Numbered from the stretch's first letter, positions 1 through 12,095 are shown. The stretch: DNA of 64,000 nucleotides from Phaeosaccion multiseriatum (GCA_965112735.1 OZ218961.1:62001-126000), one strand, 5' to 3'. The notes: generated by a model not told the origin, from the sequence alone. A program made the numbers and translations.

Positions 1-3000
1 CGACCTCTCCAAGGACCAGATGCGTGCCTTCTTCCTCACGCCCGTGCACCAGCGATCCAAGGAGGGCATTGCTAAGGCGATGGCCTACCTCTTCGAGAGG
101 GCGCCCTTCAGCAAGGGACTCGGGCAGGTCAGTGTCCGGACAGGACAGCGAGTAGTCAGTGCCAGGACAGCGAGTAGTCAGTGTCAGGACAGCGAGTAGT
201 CAGTGTCAGGACAGTGAGGAGTGAGTGTCAGGACAGTGACGGGTCTAAATATCTGAAACTGCACATGACTGCCCCTCCCACCCCCTCCCACCCCCCCCAC
301 AGGTGCAGCGGGAGACGCTGGCGAAGAGGCTTCAGCTCGTGTGGATGTGGCGCCCCGGGGACGTTTTTGTGCAGGTATGGACTGTGCAGTAAGTCAGTGA
401 CGAGTTCTCTTGTCTCTCTTTCCTTGCGGATGAATGAGCAGGCGGACAGAGTCGATATCGATATCGATGGTCGATATGCTCCATATGTTTGATCGATCCA
501 TGAGCTCAAACTCAAACTCAAGCTGCTCGTTGTGCACTGCCCTGACGGCACAGGGGGCCATTGGGCGAGAGTTCTACTTGGTCATGAGTGGCACTCTGGA
601 AGTGGCCGTGGAGAGGGGAGGGGAGGGCAGGGAGGAAGTTGTGCACATCTACAGAGAGGGGGTGAGTGAGTGAGTGAGTGAGTGAGTGAGTGAGTGAGTG
701 AGTGTGTAAGCGAGGAGTGGTGAGCCATGACAATGGAGGGGGGCTGATGGACTGACTGACTGGCTGAGCTGAGCTGAGCTGAGCTGACTGGCTGACTCAC
801 TGACTGACTGACTGACTGACTGACTGACTGACTGACTGACTGACTGACTGACTGACTGACTGACTGACTGACTGACTGACTGACTGACTGACTGACTGAC
901 TGACTGACTGACTGACTGACTGACTGACTGACTGACTAACGTCTAACTGGTACTGTATCTTATCAGGACGTCTTCGGGGAGCGGAGTCTGAACCTCGACC
1001 CCGGCTCCACGCGCAAGCGAGCGGCCACCGTGCGTAGCAGATACGCGTACTGTGAGCTCCTGCTGCTGCCAGGCGCTGACTACCAGGTGCTGAGGGGAAG
1101 GGGGGGAGGGGAGGAGGGGGGGAGGGGAGGGAGGGAGGAAGGGAGGAAGGGAGGAGGGGAGGAGGGGAGGGTGAGGGGTGGGGGGGAGGAGGGCAGGGAA
1201 AGGGAGGGAGGGGAGACGGGGAAGAGTGGAGGGAGGGGAGGGAGGAGGGGAGGGGATGGGGGGGCGGGAGGTTGGAGATCTACTCACTCACCCACCCACC
1301 CACCCACCCACCCGCCTACTCACCCACCTACTCACCCACCTACTCACCCACCCACCACCCCTCCCCTGCTGCCGCAGAGCCTGATGCTTGATATCCAGGA
1401 GCACATGAAGGGCACCTGTAGAGAGCTTGTGAGCAGGGGCTTCCCCTCCATGGCCGAGGGACTCGTCAGAGAGCTCACGGACATCGCCTCCTTCGTCAAG
1501 GTGGGCGCAAACCCAAGCTGTTGGTGATACAGCAGCAGATAGGGGGGACAAGGAGGAGAAAGGGGAGTGAGGGGGGCAGGAGGGGGGGCAGGGGGGGGGG
1601 AGGGGGCGCTGGAAGAGCAAGGGCCCAATTCCTCCTGCCCCAAAGTGTTTCACACTCACACCCTTCCCTTCCCTTCTCTTCCTGTCGTTTCCTTCCTTCC
1701 GGCTTGCTTCTCTTTTTGTATAAGTAATCGGTGTGGCGTATCATTGACTTACAGTTACGCAGTGGGTGGTACTCACAATTGGTACTCAGTCCCCCAACAA
1801 CCAACACCGATATCACTGACCTTTCACTGACTTACTCTCTGCGTCAGGTGGACATGGGCAGCGCTCTGGTGATCAAGGGACAGCCCATGGAGCTCACGCC
1901 CTTCCTCTGCAGGGGGGAAGTGGTGAGAGAGGTGGCGTTACAGAAAGACGACGACGACGCTCACGACACGGACGGGCCATCAGCTGCCTTCCTCAGCGGC
2001 TCCTCTACCTCTGCCATGGCGGAGGACAGCAAGAGGCGTATGGGCAGGGACTCGGCCCACGGGGGGAGGGACTACCTGGGGCCAGGACACGTGTTTGGCT
2101 ACGAAGCCATCTTCCAGAGGGATGGGGACGGCGGGGTGCGACAGAGACCGCACACATCGGGAGGCGGGAGAGGGGAAGCAGACGCTCAGGCTAAGGGCGA
2201 GGGGCACGGGCAGCACAAGGAGGGGGGCTCAGGGGGGCAGGGAAGGGGAAGCGGAAACCTTCACAAGGACTCGCCGCCGCCGGACAAGCACCACCACGAG
2301 GCGCCGCAAGTGCGTGTGTGGCCCTACACCTACAGGGCCTGCACCGTGCTGCACGTGGTGGTGGTACGGAGGGCTGCTATTCTGGCGACGCTGTCGGAGA
2401 AGGCGCTCGCTGCTCTCAAGGGCTATCTCGCTATTGTGTACGGCCGAGGATTGGCGACGACGGATGGCAGTGGATGGGGAGGAGGAGGAGGTGGGGGCGC
2501 GCTGAGGGATGAGGAACAAGGGGTGGAGTGGTGTGGAGGCGGAGGAGGAGGAGGAGGAGGAGGAGGAGGAGGAGGAGGGGGGTGGCAGTCTATGGGGGCC
2601 AGGCCGGGGGGGGCGGAGGGGAAGCCATCGCTGGACCATGGGGCAATCGGAGGCATGCTCCGGATAGCAAGAAAGAGGCGGCTCCGGTATATTCAGTCCA
2701 ATCGAGGCGGGGGAGGAGGAGGAGGAACAGCAGCAGCAGCAGGAGGAGGAGAAGAAGAAGGAGGAGGAGGAGGAGCAGGAGGAGGAGGAGGAGGAGGAGG
2801 AGGAACGGGGGCGGCGGAGTGGCATGAATGGGGGGAGGGGCGGGAGCAGGACGGGGAGAAGGAGGAGGTATTCGAGGAGGAGGAGAAGGAGGAGGAGGAG
2901 GAGGAGGAGGAGGAGGAGGAGGAGGAGGAGGAGGAGGAGGAGGAGGAGGAGGAGGAGGAGGAGGAGGAGGAGGAGGAGGAGGAGGGACGCTGCTCCTCGT

Positions 3001-6000
3001 TCAGGGAGAGCGCCGCGACCAATTCGAACCCCCCCCACGGGCAGGAGAGAACAGTTGGTGGAACAGTTGGTGATACGCGCACCCGGAGGGTCCGCACCAC
3101 CGGCAGCACTAACAGATGCCTACGGAGCAAACAGGGCAGTGCTTTACCGAGACAGAGGCGCACACGCATAAGGCGGGGCATGGGCATGAGTCTGGCCACC
3201 ATTGGCAAGGGGGGCGAGTCCAAGGGGGTACGGCAGTTGGTGATACACTCGCAGCGAGGCGAAGGCGTCGCCCAGGTGGTGCGGCGTCGGCGTGCGGCTA
3301 TCGAGCTTGCGCGGACAGAGCTTGGGGAGAGCAGGCTGGAGGACGCCCTGGCACTCACCACGGAGAAGCACGTACAGCAGTTGGTGATACAGGCAGGCAA
3401 GGGCACTTTGGGGCTCAAGCGACGGAAGCAGTTGGTGATACAGGGGGGGCAGGGGGATACTCCTGCGTCAGAGACTACCGTCGTATCACCAACTGCCGCA
3501 GCAGCTGGAGCGGACGGCGAGTCTCCTTCCGAGACTTGTCCTGCGGGTGTGAGGTCGGAGGGGGAGGAGGGCGACGGAGGAAGCCCCACTGACTCGGACA
3601 GAGAGCGGAGGGAAGAGTGGAGGGAGAGGGAGGCCTACTCCGGCCAGCGAGCGCAAACTGCGGGAGAGCTCCTCGCAGAAAAAGGCGCCCACGCCCTGCA
3701 GGACGATGAGCAATTGGCCATCGAGCAGCAGCAACAGATGGCGACGCAGCAGCAGCAGAGAGGGTCTGCGGCGAGGAGGCCGGCCTTCAGCCTTGTGCAG
3801 CTCTCCACGCGACCCCCTCCGGTGCCGACCTCACAGGGGAGTGGCTGTCGCAGTGGCAGCGGAAGTGGGAGTGGAAGTGGAAGTGGTCGCGGTAGTAGAA
3901 ATGGCAGCATCGGTACAGCAGCAGGCACAGCAGCAGGCACAGCAGCAGGGACAGCAGCAGGCAGGCGAGAGGGGGCCCGGAGAGAGGGGCGACAAGGGGG
4001 CGAGGGCGGCGTCAGGGCGGGTGGGGAGGAGAGCCTTCGGTTGCGATTCCTGGGCCGCCACGAGACAGCGGCAAAGGCCATGCTTCTCGTACATACCCTC
4101 TATCGGGCTGACTTCAAGGCCAGCAGCAAGGGAAAGGGGGGTGGAGGGGAGGACCAGGTTAATGTGTTCGACGACCATGCCGGCCCGCAGAGCGTGGTGA
4201 GTGCGTGCGTGCGTGAGTACTGAGACTGGGGCTGACTGTGCCATGTGCCGCAGAGCAAGCAAGAGCAAGGGCACGTGTGTCCTTCCTAATCCTTCTCCTC
4301 CCTCCCTCCCTCCCATCCACTGCCATCCACTCCCATCCACTGCCATCCGTGTGCTATACCAGCCCTGGCGCACGTTCAACGGAATCGACCTGCTCGACTT
4401 TGGGCGCTCTGACCACTTCATCATCTTCTGCGGATCTCAGCCTGTGCGGACCCTTAGCCTCGACGTGTTGGCAGTGGATGGGAGAGGATCCAGTGAGTCA
4501 TGTGGATGGAGAGATGGGAGAGATGGCAGTGGATGGGAGAGGATCCAGTGAGTCATCAACCACCACACACACACACATACAGGCAGCCTCGCATTGCTCC
4601 TCCCCTTGATCTTGCCGTCACCTCCAAAGCCCAAGAAAGCTCACCTCCAAAGCCCAAGAAAGCTCACCTTCAACCCCAACCTGGCTCACCCCTAACGATG
4701 GCTCACCTCTAACGATGGCTCACCTCTAACGATGGCTCACCTCTAACGATGGCTCACCTCTAACGATGGCTCACCTCTAACGATGGCTCACCTCTAACGA
4801 TGGCTCACCCCACCCCTTTCCGGGCGCTCCTCCTTGCTGTGATGGTGCCGCATCTCTAGAGCTCTTTCCTCGAAAACGACAAGACTCTTACCACCACCCC
4901 AACCCTGAACCAACACCACCACCGGCCTCCCTCCCTCCCCGCCTCACCCCCCCGTCCCCCCCCAAGACGACGACCGTGTGGTGTCTCTGTTCCGCGAGAA
5001 GGGGCAGCACTACTGCCTGGCCTGGGCCCTGAGACCCGATTACCTCCTCAGGCCGTACCGCCCACCTCAAGGAGGAAACCCCCCTGGGACGAGGCAGCAG
5101 CCGCCCCCTTGGGGATTGGCTCCTTGGGGATCCCCAAGCGGTGCATCTGAGGCAAACAGGCGAGACGTCAGGGGTGGTACAGGTGGTACAGCGGCAGATG
5201 GTACTCGCTGGGACGTGGCGTTGCAACACACGACACTTCTCGCGCAGCACTCTGCTCTGCTGCGAAAGATGCATCTGGTGAGTAAGTCAATGAGTGAGTA
5301 AGTAAGTCAATGAGTGAGTGAGTGAGTGAGTAAGTCAATGAGTGAGTAAGTGAGTGAGTGAGTAAGTGAGTGAGTGAGTAAGTGAGTGAGTGAGTGAGTG
5401 AGTGAGTGAGTGGGTTGGTGGGTGGGCGAGTGAGTGAGTGAGTGAGTGAGTGAGTGGGTGAGTGAGTGAGTGAGTGAGTGAGTGAGTGAGTAAGTGAGTG
5501 AGTAAGTGAGTGGGTTGGTGGGTGGGTGAGTGAGTGAGTGAGTGAGTGAGTGAGTGAGTGAGTGGGTGGGTGAGTGAGTGAGTGGGTGAGTGAGTGAGTG
5601 AGTGAGTGAGTGAGTGAGTCAGTGGGTGGTGAGTGAGTGAGTGAGTGAGGGAGGGAGGGAGGGAGGGAGGGAGGGAGGGAGGGAGGGAGGGAGGGAGGGA
5701 GGGAGGGAGGGAGGGAGGGAGGGAGGGAGGGAGGGAGGGAGGGAGGGAGGGACGGAGGGACGGAGGGACGGAGGGAGGGAGGGAGGGAGGGAGGGAGGGA
5801 GGGAGGGAGGGAGGGAGGGAGGGAGGGAGGGAGGGAGGGAGGGAGGGAGGGAGGGAGGGAGGGAGGGAGGGAGGGAGGGAGGGAGGGAGGGAGGGAGGGA
5901 GGGAGGGAGGGAGGGAGGGAGGGAGGGAGGGAGGGAGGGAGGGAGGGAGGGAGGGAGGGAGGGAGGGACGGAGGGAGGGAGGGAGGGAGGGAGTGATTGA

Positions 6001-6345
6001 GTCTGCAAACTTGTTCCTTGTTAGTGTAATACATCGCTCTACAAGCAAACAGTGCATCACTCTAATCATTCGTTTGAACCTTCTGTGGATGCCATTTTAT
6101 GTGATTGACCCGCCACCTCATTTCATTCCCCATTTCATTCCTCATTTCATTCCTCATTTCATTCCCCATTTCATTCCTCATTTCATTCCTCATTTCATTC
6201 CTCATTTCATTCCTCATTTCATTCCTCAGGTTCAGTTTGTGGAGGACTTCTTCCCTTCCAAGGCCGACGCCGCCAACAGGGGCTTGCAGCTCATGGAGAG
6301 GGAGGCCAGAGCGGGCATGGAGGACGAGCTGCAGCAGCAGATGGT

Positions 6346-6391
<46 letters not shown>

Positions 6392-8936
6392 CAACAGCAG
6401 CAACAGCAGCAGCAGTTGGTGGTACCTTCGCCGCTCGGGCCCTTCGAAGAGGAGGACGGCAGGGGGGGGAGCGATCAGAGCCGGGCAGAGGAAGGAGACA
6501 TAGCAGCAGCAGCAGGAGGAGGAGGAGGAGGAGGAGAAGAAGAAGAAGAAGAAGAGGAGGAGGAGGAGGAGGAGGAGGAGGAGGAGGAGGAGGAGGAGGA
6601 GGAGGAGGAGGAGGAGGAGGAGGAGGAGGAGGAGGAGGAGGAGGAGGAGGAGGAGGAGGAGGAGGAGGAGGAGGAGGAGGAGAAGGAGGAGGAGGAGGAG
6701 GAGGAGGAGGAGGAGGAGGAGGAGGAGGAGGAGGAGGAGGAGGAGGAGGAGGAGGAGGAGGAGGAGGAGGAGGAGGAGGAGGAGGAGGAGGAGGAGGAGG
6801 AGGAGGAGGAGGAGGAGGAGGAGGAGGAGGAGGAGGAGGAGGAGGAGGAGGAGGAGGAGGAGGAGGAGGAGGAGGAGGAGGAGGCGCCAGCAAGGGCGGT
6901 AGTGGCGCTTCTGTGGACTCGAGGGGGGGGGGGCGCACGCTGACCTCCTGCTGCAAGTTGTGCATCTTCCCCGCCTACTCATGGGTGTCCATCTGTGACT
7001 CTGCGGATGTGCACAAAGTGGTGAAGGACCACGCGCTCGACAGCCCCGGCCTCAGTGCGGCGGTGGCGGCGTACAGGTAAGCGTTACGTAAGCGTCACGT
7101 AAGCGTTACGTAAGCGTGGCGTAGGCTTTATCCTAACCATCTGCTTAATCCTCACGCCTCTCCCTGACGCTAACCGTTACAACCCTTACAACCCTTACAG
7201 GCAGCAGCTGCAGAGCGACGAACAGAACAAAGCCCTCGCACACGTGCTCTTCGACGAGCTGTACAGCGGTGATGGCAACAACAACAACAACAACAACAAC
7301 AACAGCAGCGGCAGCAACAGCAGGGGCACCAGCGGCAGGGGCACTGCTTACGACAAGGCCGAGGAGGGCTCGGTGGGGTCGGGTCCGAGATTGGCGAGCA
7401 GCGCCAGTCATATGGGTACCAGGCATACGGGCAAGGAAAGGAACGGCCCTCGGCGGGGTGGTGGGAGGCGAGGGGTCGGGCTAGATGGCAGTGGATGGGC
7501 GGGAGGCGACTTCGGCATGGGGCTGGGCGGGTGGGGAGGGGGTCCATCAGCGGCAGCTCCATCAGCAGCAGCATCATACGGGGGGAGGAGGAGGAGCGGA
7601 GCAGAGAGGAGAATGATATGTTGTCGGGCACAGTGTCGTGGGGCGGAGGGGAGAGGGTGAGGACGGCGATGATGCACAACAAGAGGATGAGGAACAAGGT
7701 GCTGCAACTCAATGCGCACATACTTGAGTCGGAGGCTGTGTTGAGAGCGGAGGGGGATGGCAGCGGATGGGCTACGGCTCAAGGAGGAGAGGGAGGAGGA
7801 GGAGGGGGAGGGGGAGGGGGAGGGGGGAGAGGAGGAGGAGGAGGAGGAGGGGGAGCCGGCGGAGGGGGAAGCGGGCGAGAGGCGGGAGGGGGAGGACGAG
7901 GGCGAGGACGAGGAAGAGGAGGAGCGGCACCGGGCGAGGCGAAGCGCACGCCAGAGAGAGCCAAGACGGTCTCCGGCATAGAGAGAGCGGCGGAGGGAGG
8001 ACAAGGGGCTCGCGCTTCCCCGCCCTCGCGCCTCAAGCCCAAGCTCAAGCACAAGCATAAGCCCGACGATCGCTCGGTGGGGGAGCAGTCAGAGGGGGGT
8101 GCTGGTGCTCGTCAGTCCGACTCACTGCTCGAGAGGAACCTCTCTCTGGACCAGGCCCGGCTGCAGCTGTGAGTAGAGTGGATACAAGAGCGGTATCGTA
8201 TCACCAACTGCTGGGGCTGGGGCTGGGGCTGGTGGTGCTGCTCCTCTCTGTCTCTCTCCTGTAGCCCCAAGACTCTCTCTCATCCTTCTCGCTTTTCCTC
8301 TTGTCTGTCTTATGCTCCTCTTGTGCCCCTTGTGCCCCTTGCCCTTCCGCGGCCGCCACCCCTCCCTCCCTGAAAGATGGCACGTGCTGCAGAACATGAC
8401 CTTCATGCGACTCGCTGGAGGAGGAGGAGGAGGAGGGGGAGGAGGAGGAGGGGCGGCGGCACAGAAGAGGCTCGGGCAGCGGGAGCAGCACCAGCACTTG
8501 GCGATACAGCAGCAGCAGGAGCAGCAGTTGGTGATACAGCAGCAGCATGGGGGCAGCTCCATCAAGTCGGGCAGCGTCAAGTCCGGGGCGGCACCTCCCT
8601 CCCTGACATCCACGCAGAAGTTCGCTCAGGCTGGCCCCATGGGAGTCGTCGGAAACGGACAGATGGTCGGCAGGTAAGAGCTGTGCACTCATACCACTGA
8701 CAGTGACACCACTTGTTGACACTCCGCCGCCTCGCCAGCCCCAGCCCATGTGGCAGCCATGTGCCTGAAGCAATCGCACCCCACTTCCCCCAACCCAGAC
8801 TCAGTGACTTACTGAGAGACTCAGTGACTTACTGAGACTCAGTGACTTACTGAGAGACTCAGTGACTTGCTGAGAGACTCAGTGACTTACTGAGAGACTC
8901 AGTGACTTACTGAGGTACTTTTTTACATCCTCTCTT

Positions 8937-8976
<40 letters not shown>

Positions 8977-9032
8977 TTTCTCTTTCTCTTTCTCTCTCTC
9001 TCTCCCTCCTCTCCCTCCCTCCCTCTCCCTCC

Positions 9033-9063
<31 letters not shown>

Positions 9064-9845
9064 CCTCTCTCTCCCCTCCTCTCCCGCACTCCCTCGCTCA
9101 CATCAACAGCCCCCCCGGGGTGCGACGGAAGGGCCGTTTCACTTCGCGAAAGTCCCACTCTCCGGCGGCGGCTCTGAAGCAGCGCGAGGCCATGGACACT
9201 GCCTCCCTGGACACACTTAGCAGCATGGGCATGGGCATTGCCGAGAGCAGCGACGGAAGCGTGCACGCGCTTGGGGGGGGCTTGCTTCCTCTGTCCATGA
9301 GCCTTCCTGCGGGACACAAAGGTATCAACTTGCTCACAGCATCGAGTCAAAGGATGAGCAGGGCCATGTTGTCCAGGACAGCGCCGGGGGGTCTCGGATT
9401 GGGGGTGTCAGGACAGAGGGTGTCAGGACAGGGGCAGTCACTGGCAGGGCCATCAGACGTGCTGTCCACGAGCCGGACCCGCCGGGGTACGGAGGGGAGG
9501 GAGGGGAGGGAGGGGAGGGAGGGGAGGGAGGGGAGGGAGGGAGACACGTCAGACGTGCTGTCGCAGACCCTCAGGCCACGCCCCTTGAGCGGCGGCAGCA
9601 GCAAGGGCCGCAGCAGCAGCAGCAGGAGGGGGACCCAGCAGGGGCAGACGGGGCAGCAGGGGCAGGGAGCAGAGTCGCCTAAGCCCTTCGCCGCTCTCGC
9701 CGCCGCCGCTGCTGCTGCTGCTGCTGGTGGTGGTGGTGCTGCTGCTGCTGGTGCGGGTGGGGGTAGTGGGGGTGGGGGTCGTGGGGGTGGCGACGCTTCC
9801 CTTGACCCATGCGCCTCCCCCTCCCCTCCCATACAAGTCAATTAA
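1..9845 (+). CDS. Large cyclic-nucleotide-binding-domain protein, 5' end outside the window
   Basis: Proposed exons: <2-127, 303-374, 554-661, 967-1086, 1378-1500, 1848-4196, 4363-4492, 4967-5277, 6230-7077, 7201-8168, 8377-8673, 9110-9845 (stop TAA). The first exons encode a cyclic-nucleotide-binding fold: RPGDVFVQ, then GREFYLVMSGTLEVAV, then FGERS and RAATVRSR, which resemble the phosphate-binding cassette of PKA/PKG-type domains. A second, more divergent copy follows in the 1848-4196 exon (FLCRGEVV, GPGHVFGYEAI, YRACTVLHVVVVRR). Later exons (SDHFIIFCGS, RVVSLFREKGQHYC) are not recognised. Very long Gln and Glu runs (6340-6883) and Gly runs are inserted. Codon phases agree across junctions except at two G homopolymers (6923-6933 and about 7539-7543), where one base is missing or extra. 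No kinase or channel segment is visible, so the overall function is unknown; an ion channel or a cGMP/cAMP effector are both possible. Confidence 0.65.
664..940. repeat. (GAGT)n and (ACTG)n microsatellites in an intron
   Basis: The intron 662-966 begins with the 5' splice site GTGAGT expanded into about ten GAGT units (664-705), then a GAGCT run (767-785), and then about 38 units of ACTG up to 938. They fill nearly the whole intron. Confidence 0.9.
3064..3495. repeat. Five exact copies of the dispersed 13-mer CAGTTGGTGATAC inside one exon
   Basis: Copies lie at 3064-3076, 3234-3246, 3378-3390 and 3429-3441 on the plus strand and 3483-3495 on the minus strand. In the gene's frame they are read as VGDT, QLVI, QLVI, QLVI and VSPT, that is, in three different ways, none creating a stop. 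The stretch is otherwise low-similarity linker between the second nucleotide-binding-like domain and the next exon. See the findings for the other copies in the window. Confidence 0.9.
4686..4810. repeat. 17-bp minisatellite in intron
   Basis: About seven direct copies of a 17-bp unit containing GGCTCACCTCTAACGAT lie in the intron 4493-4966. They are preceded by a two-fold repeat built on AAAGCCCAAGAAAGCTCACC (4622-4668). Confidence 0.9.
5278..6229. repeat. Intron made almost entirely of expanded splice-site-like repeats
   Basis: The intron starts GTGAGTAAGT and continues as degenerate (GAGT)n to about 5648. It changes to a long (GAGG)n tract with rare GACG interruptions (5649-5992). It ends in ten copies of the 12-bp unit TTTCATTCCTCA (6118-6229), the last of which supplies the 3' splice site CAG. 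Both ends therefore look like expansions of their own splice signals. Confidence 0.85.
6536..6883 (+). repeat. (GAG)n trinucleotide tract encoding poly-Glu
   Basis: An almost pure GAG/GGA triplet tract of about 350 bp lies inside the exon 6230-7077, preceded by a CAG/CAA tract (6342-6414) encoding poly-Gln. In the exon's frame it encodes roughly 115 consecutive acidic residues with one Lys. Confidence 0.9.
8799..8913. repeat. Minisatellite of GACTCAGTGACTTACTGAGA units, then (CT)n
   Basis: Five to six near-identical copies of a roughly 21-bp unit lie in the intron 8674-9109. They are followed by a (CT)n/(CCCT)n tract (8932-9090) that forms the pyrimidine-rich approach to the 3' splice site at 9109. 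Confidence 0.85.
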
Positions 9846-10484
9846 TTGGTATAAGGAGTAGAAGTAGTCCCCATACAAGCCAATTAATTGGTACTACGTA
9901 GTAGAAGTAGTAAATAGTAAATAAGGAGACTCCCATACAAGTCAATTATAATTGTAGTAATTAAGGGTGACAAAAATCAAGGTGAAGTAGGAAAAGCTTT
10001 CACACAAAAAGGCAGTTACATTCAAAGCCTAGTGAGTGAGTGAGTGAGTGAGTGAGTGAGTGAGTGCGTGAGTGAGGGAGTGAGTGAGTGAGTGAGTGAG
10101 TGAGTGAGTGAGTGAGTGAGTGAGTGAGTGGGTGAGTGGGTGAGTGAGTGAGTGAGTGAGTGAGTGAGTGAGTGAGTGAGTGAGTGAGTGAGTGAGTGAG
10201 TGAGTGAGTGAGTGAGTGAGTGAGTGAGTGAGTGAGTGAGTGAGTGAGTGAGTGAGTGAGTGAGTGAGTGAGTGAGTGAGCGAGCGAGTGAGTGAGTGAG
10301 TGCGTGAGTGAGTGAGTGAGTGAGTGAGTGAGTGAGTGAGTGAGTGAGTGAGTGAGTGAGTGAGTGACTTTTTTTTCACGTATCACCAACTCCTCTCCTG
10401 GCGTTACCGAATTTCTGTTTTTTCTTTGCCCGAGACCAAGACCTCCCCAAAAAGGGGAGCTGCGCAGGAGAGGCAGCAAGGAGC
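9846..10484. other. Intergenic spacer with a 340-bp (GAGT)n tract
   Basis: The spacer begins with three partial repeats around CATACAAGTCAATTA (9832-9950). A (GAGT)n microsatellite with few interruptions fills 10030-10367. A one-mismatch copy of the dispersed 13-mer on the minus strand follows (10380-10392). No coding potential is seen. Confidence 0.8.
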
Positions 10485-11571
10485 ATGGCGACGGCCGGGA
10501 AAGGAGGCGCCGACCATCAAAGTGAGCGCAGCGGGGGTGGCGAATCAGGAGACCAGCGAAGTAGCACCGGCAATGGGGCGCTGCGAGTGTCGCGTAAAGT
10601 TGATGCGACAATCTTGGCCGAGCAGCAGCACCGCAAAAGGGAGGAGCGGGAGTCGGAGGAGATGGGCCTGCGCTTTCTCTTTAATATGGTGGACAGGGAT
10701 GGAGGCGGCACCATCGAGCTGGAGGAGCTTGTGGAGCTGCTGACGAGGATGGGTAGCCAGGACGTGGGGGTGGCGGAGGTGGCGTCTTGGCTCAGCGAGA
10801 ACGACACAGACAGGTGGGAAGCAAAGTGGTGATAAGTAGGGGAACAATGTAGGTAGGCGGGAAGGCTAGGTGGCGCAGCAGTTACGTACTCACCGAGTGC
10901 GAGTGTCTGTATGGTGATGGGCAATCTGCCGCCCACGACGTCGTGGGGTCCCTTTCGTGTTCGTGACCAGATCGACCAACAACAAGCTGTTCATCCATAT
11001 CTCCCCTTCTGTTCATGCCCCCCTCCCCTCAGTGACGGGGTGATCGACTTCGAAGAGTTCTCGAAGGCAATGCGGGTGAGAGGCAGGACATGTTGCCATG
11101 GGGCCAACGGTGATGCATGGCGCTGGTCTGCGTGCGCTCTTACGAGGCGGCATCGAGAGCCGTCCTTCCTCCCCTCTTGAGAGCACTCATATGATGTGCG
11201 ACGTAGTCCATATGCCTCCCCTCTTCACCTCTCATGGCCCATGCCTCCCCTCTGTACCTCTCATGGCCCATGCCCCCCCCTCTCGCCCTGTATACTTTAC
11301 GCTCTCTCAGTCCAACGCGCGATGCAAGTACACTCGCAGGGACATGATGCACGCGTGGGCGGCCTTCGACGACCTCAACCCCACGGTACGCTACCAATCA
11401 CGTCTCTTGCTTTCTCTTTCGTCCTCTCTCTCCGCCCCTCTCTTCCTCATTCTCTCTCTCTTTCTCTTCCTCGTTCCCGCGTGCTCTCCGTCTCTCCATA
11501 TCTCTCTCTCGGTCTCGCTCTCCCTCTCTCCATCTCTCTCTCCCGCCCTCTCTCTCCCTCTCTCTCTCCCT

Positions 11572-11625
<54 letters not shown>

Positions 11626-11798
11626 TCACACAGGGCAAGGTCCAGCCCGGCAAGATAGTACAAGCTGTGTGTGAGTATGGGCCTGTGAAGAATCGACTGA
11701 GCCGAGCGGAAGCCGAGCAGCTAATTGCCCTCGTGCCCCGCAATGGCGCCGGTGAGATTGACTACCGCAAACTCATCAACGAGTGGGGCGCCAGCTGA
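10485..11798 (+). CDS. Calmodulin-like EF-hand protein
   Basis: Four exons (10485-10813, 11033-11075, 11311-11385, 11634-11798) join in frame to 203 residues. The start is the first ATG of the open exon. Two canonical EF-hand loops are visible: DRDGGGTIELEE, and DTDSDGVIDFEE, which is split by intron 1. The C-terminal half keeps the shape of a second pair: FDDLNPTGKVQPGKIV, without enough acidic ligands, and NGAGEIDYRKLI, also degenerate. The N-terminal 60 residues are charged and unlike calmodulin. It is a calcium-binding protein of the calmodulin/centrin/CDPK-tail type; its partner cannot be inferred. Intron 3 carries (CT)n and (CA)n tracts. It lies tail-to-tail with VPS35. Confidence 0.85.
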
Positions 11799-11877
11799 GG
11801 GCACCATATCGCCAACCCCGCCAGCTGAAGAGGGGGGGGACACAAAAACCTACAGACAGACAGACAGGCAGGCAGGC

Positions 11878-11908
<31 letters not shown>

Positions 11909-11929
11909 AAGACGGACAGACAGGCAGGC

Positions 11930-12014
<85 letters not shown>

Positions 12015-12095
12015 TACAGACAGACAGACAGACAGACAGACAAATAGACAGACAGACACACAGACAGACAGACAGACAGATAGACAGGCAGACAG

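Noticed and set aside
5168-6069. Long open frames of Leu-Pro-Pro-Ser and Thr-His-Ser-Leu repeats on the minus strand
   Set aside because: They are translations of the (GAGT)n and (GAGG)n tracts inside an intron of the CNBD gene; tetranucleotide repeats stay open in several frames.
4993-6229. CRISPR-like arrays of regularly spaced repeats
   Set aside because: All regular repeats in the window are contiguous tandem arrays without unique spacers, and the genes are eukaryotic and intron-containing.
6062-6982. Minus-strand poly-Leu and poly-Pro open frames
   Set aside because: They are the reverse reading of the GAG triplet tract; the plus strand has phase-matched splice sites and the real exon.
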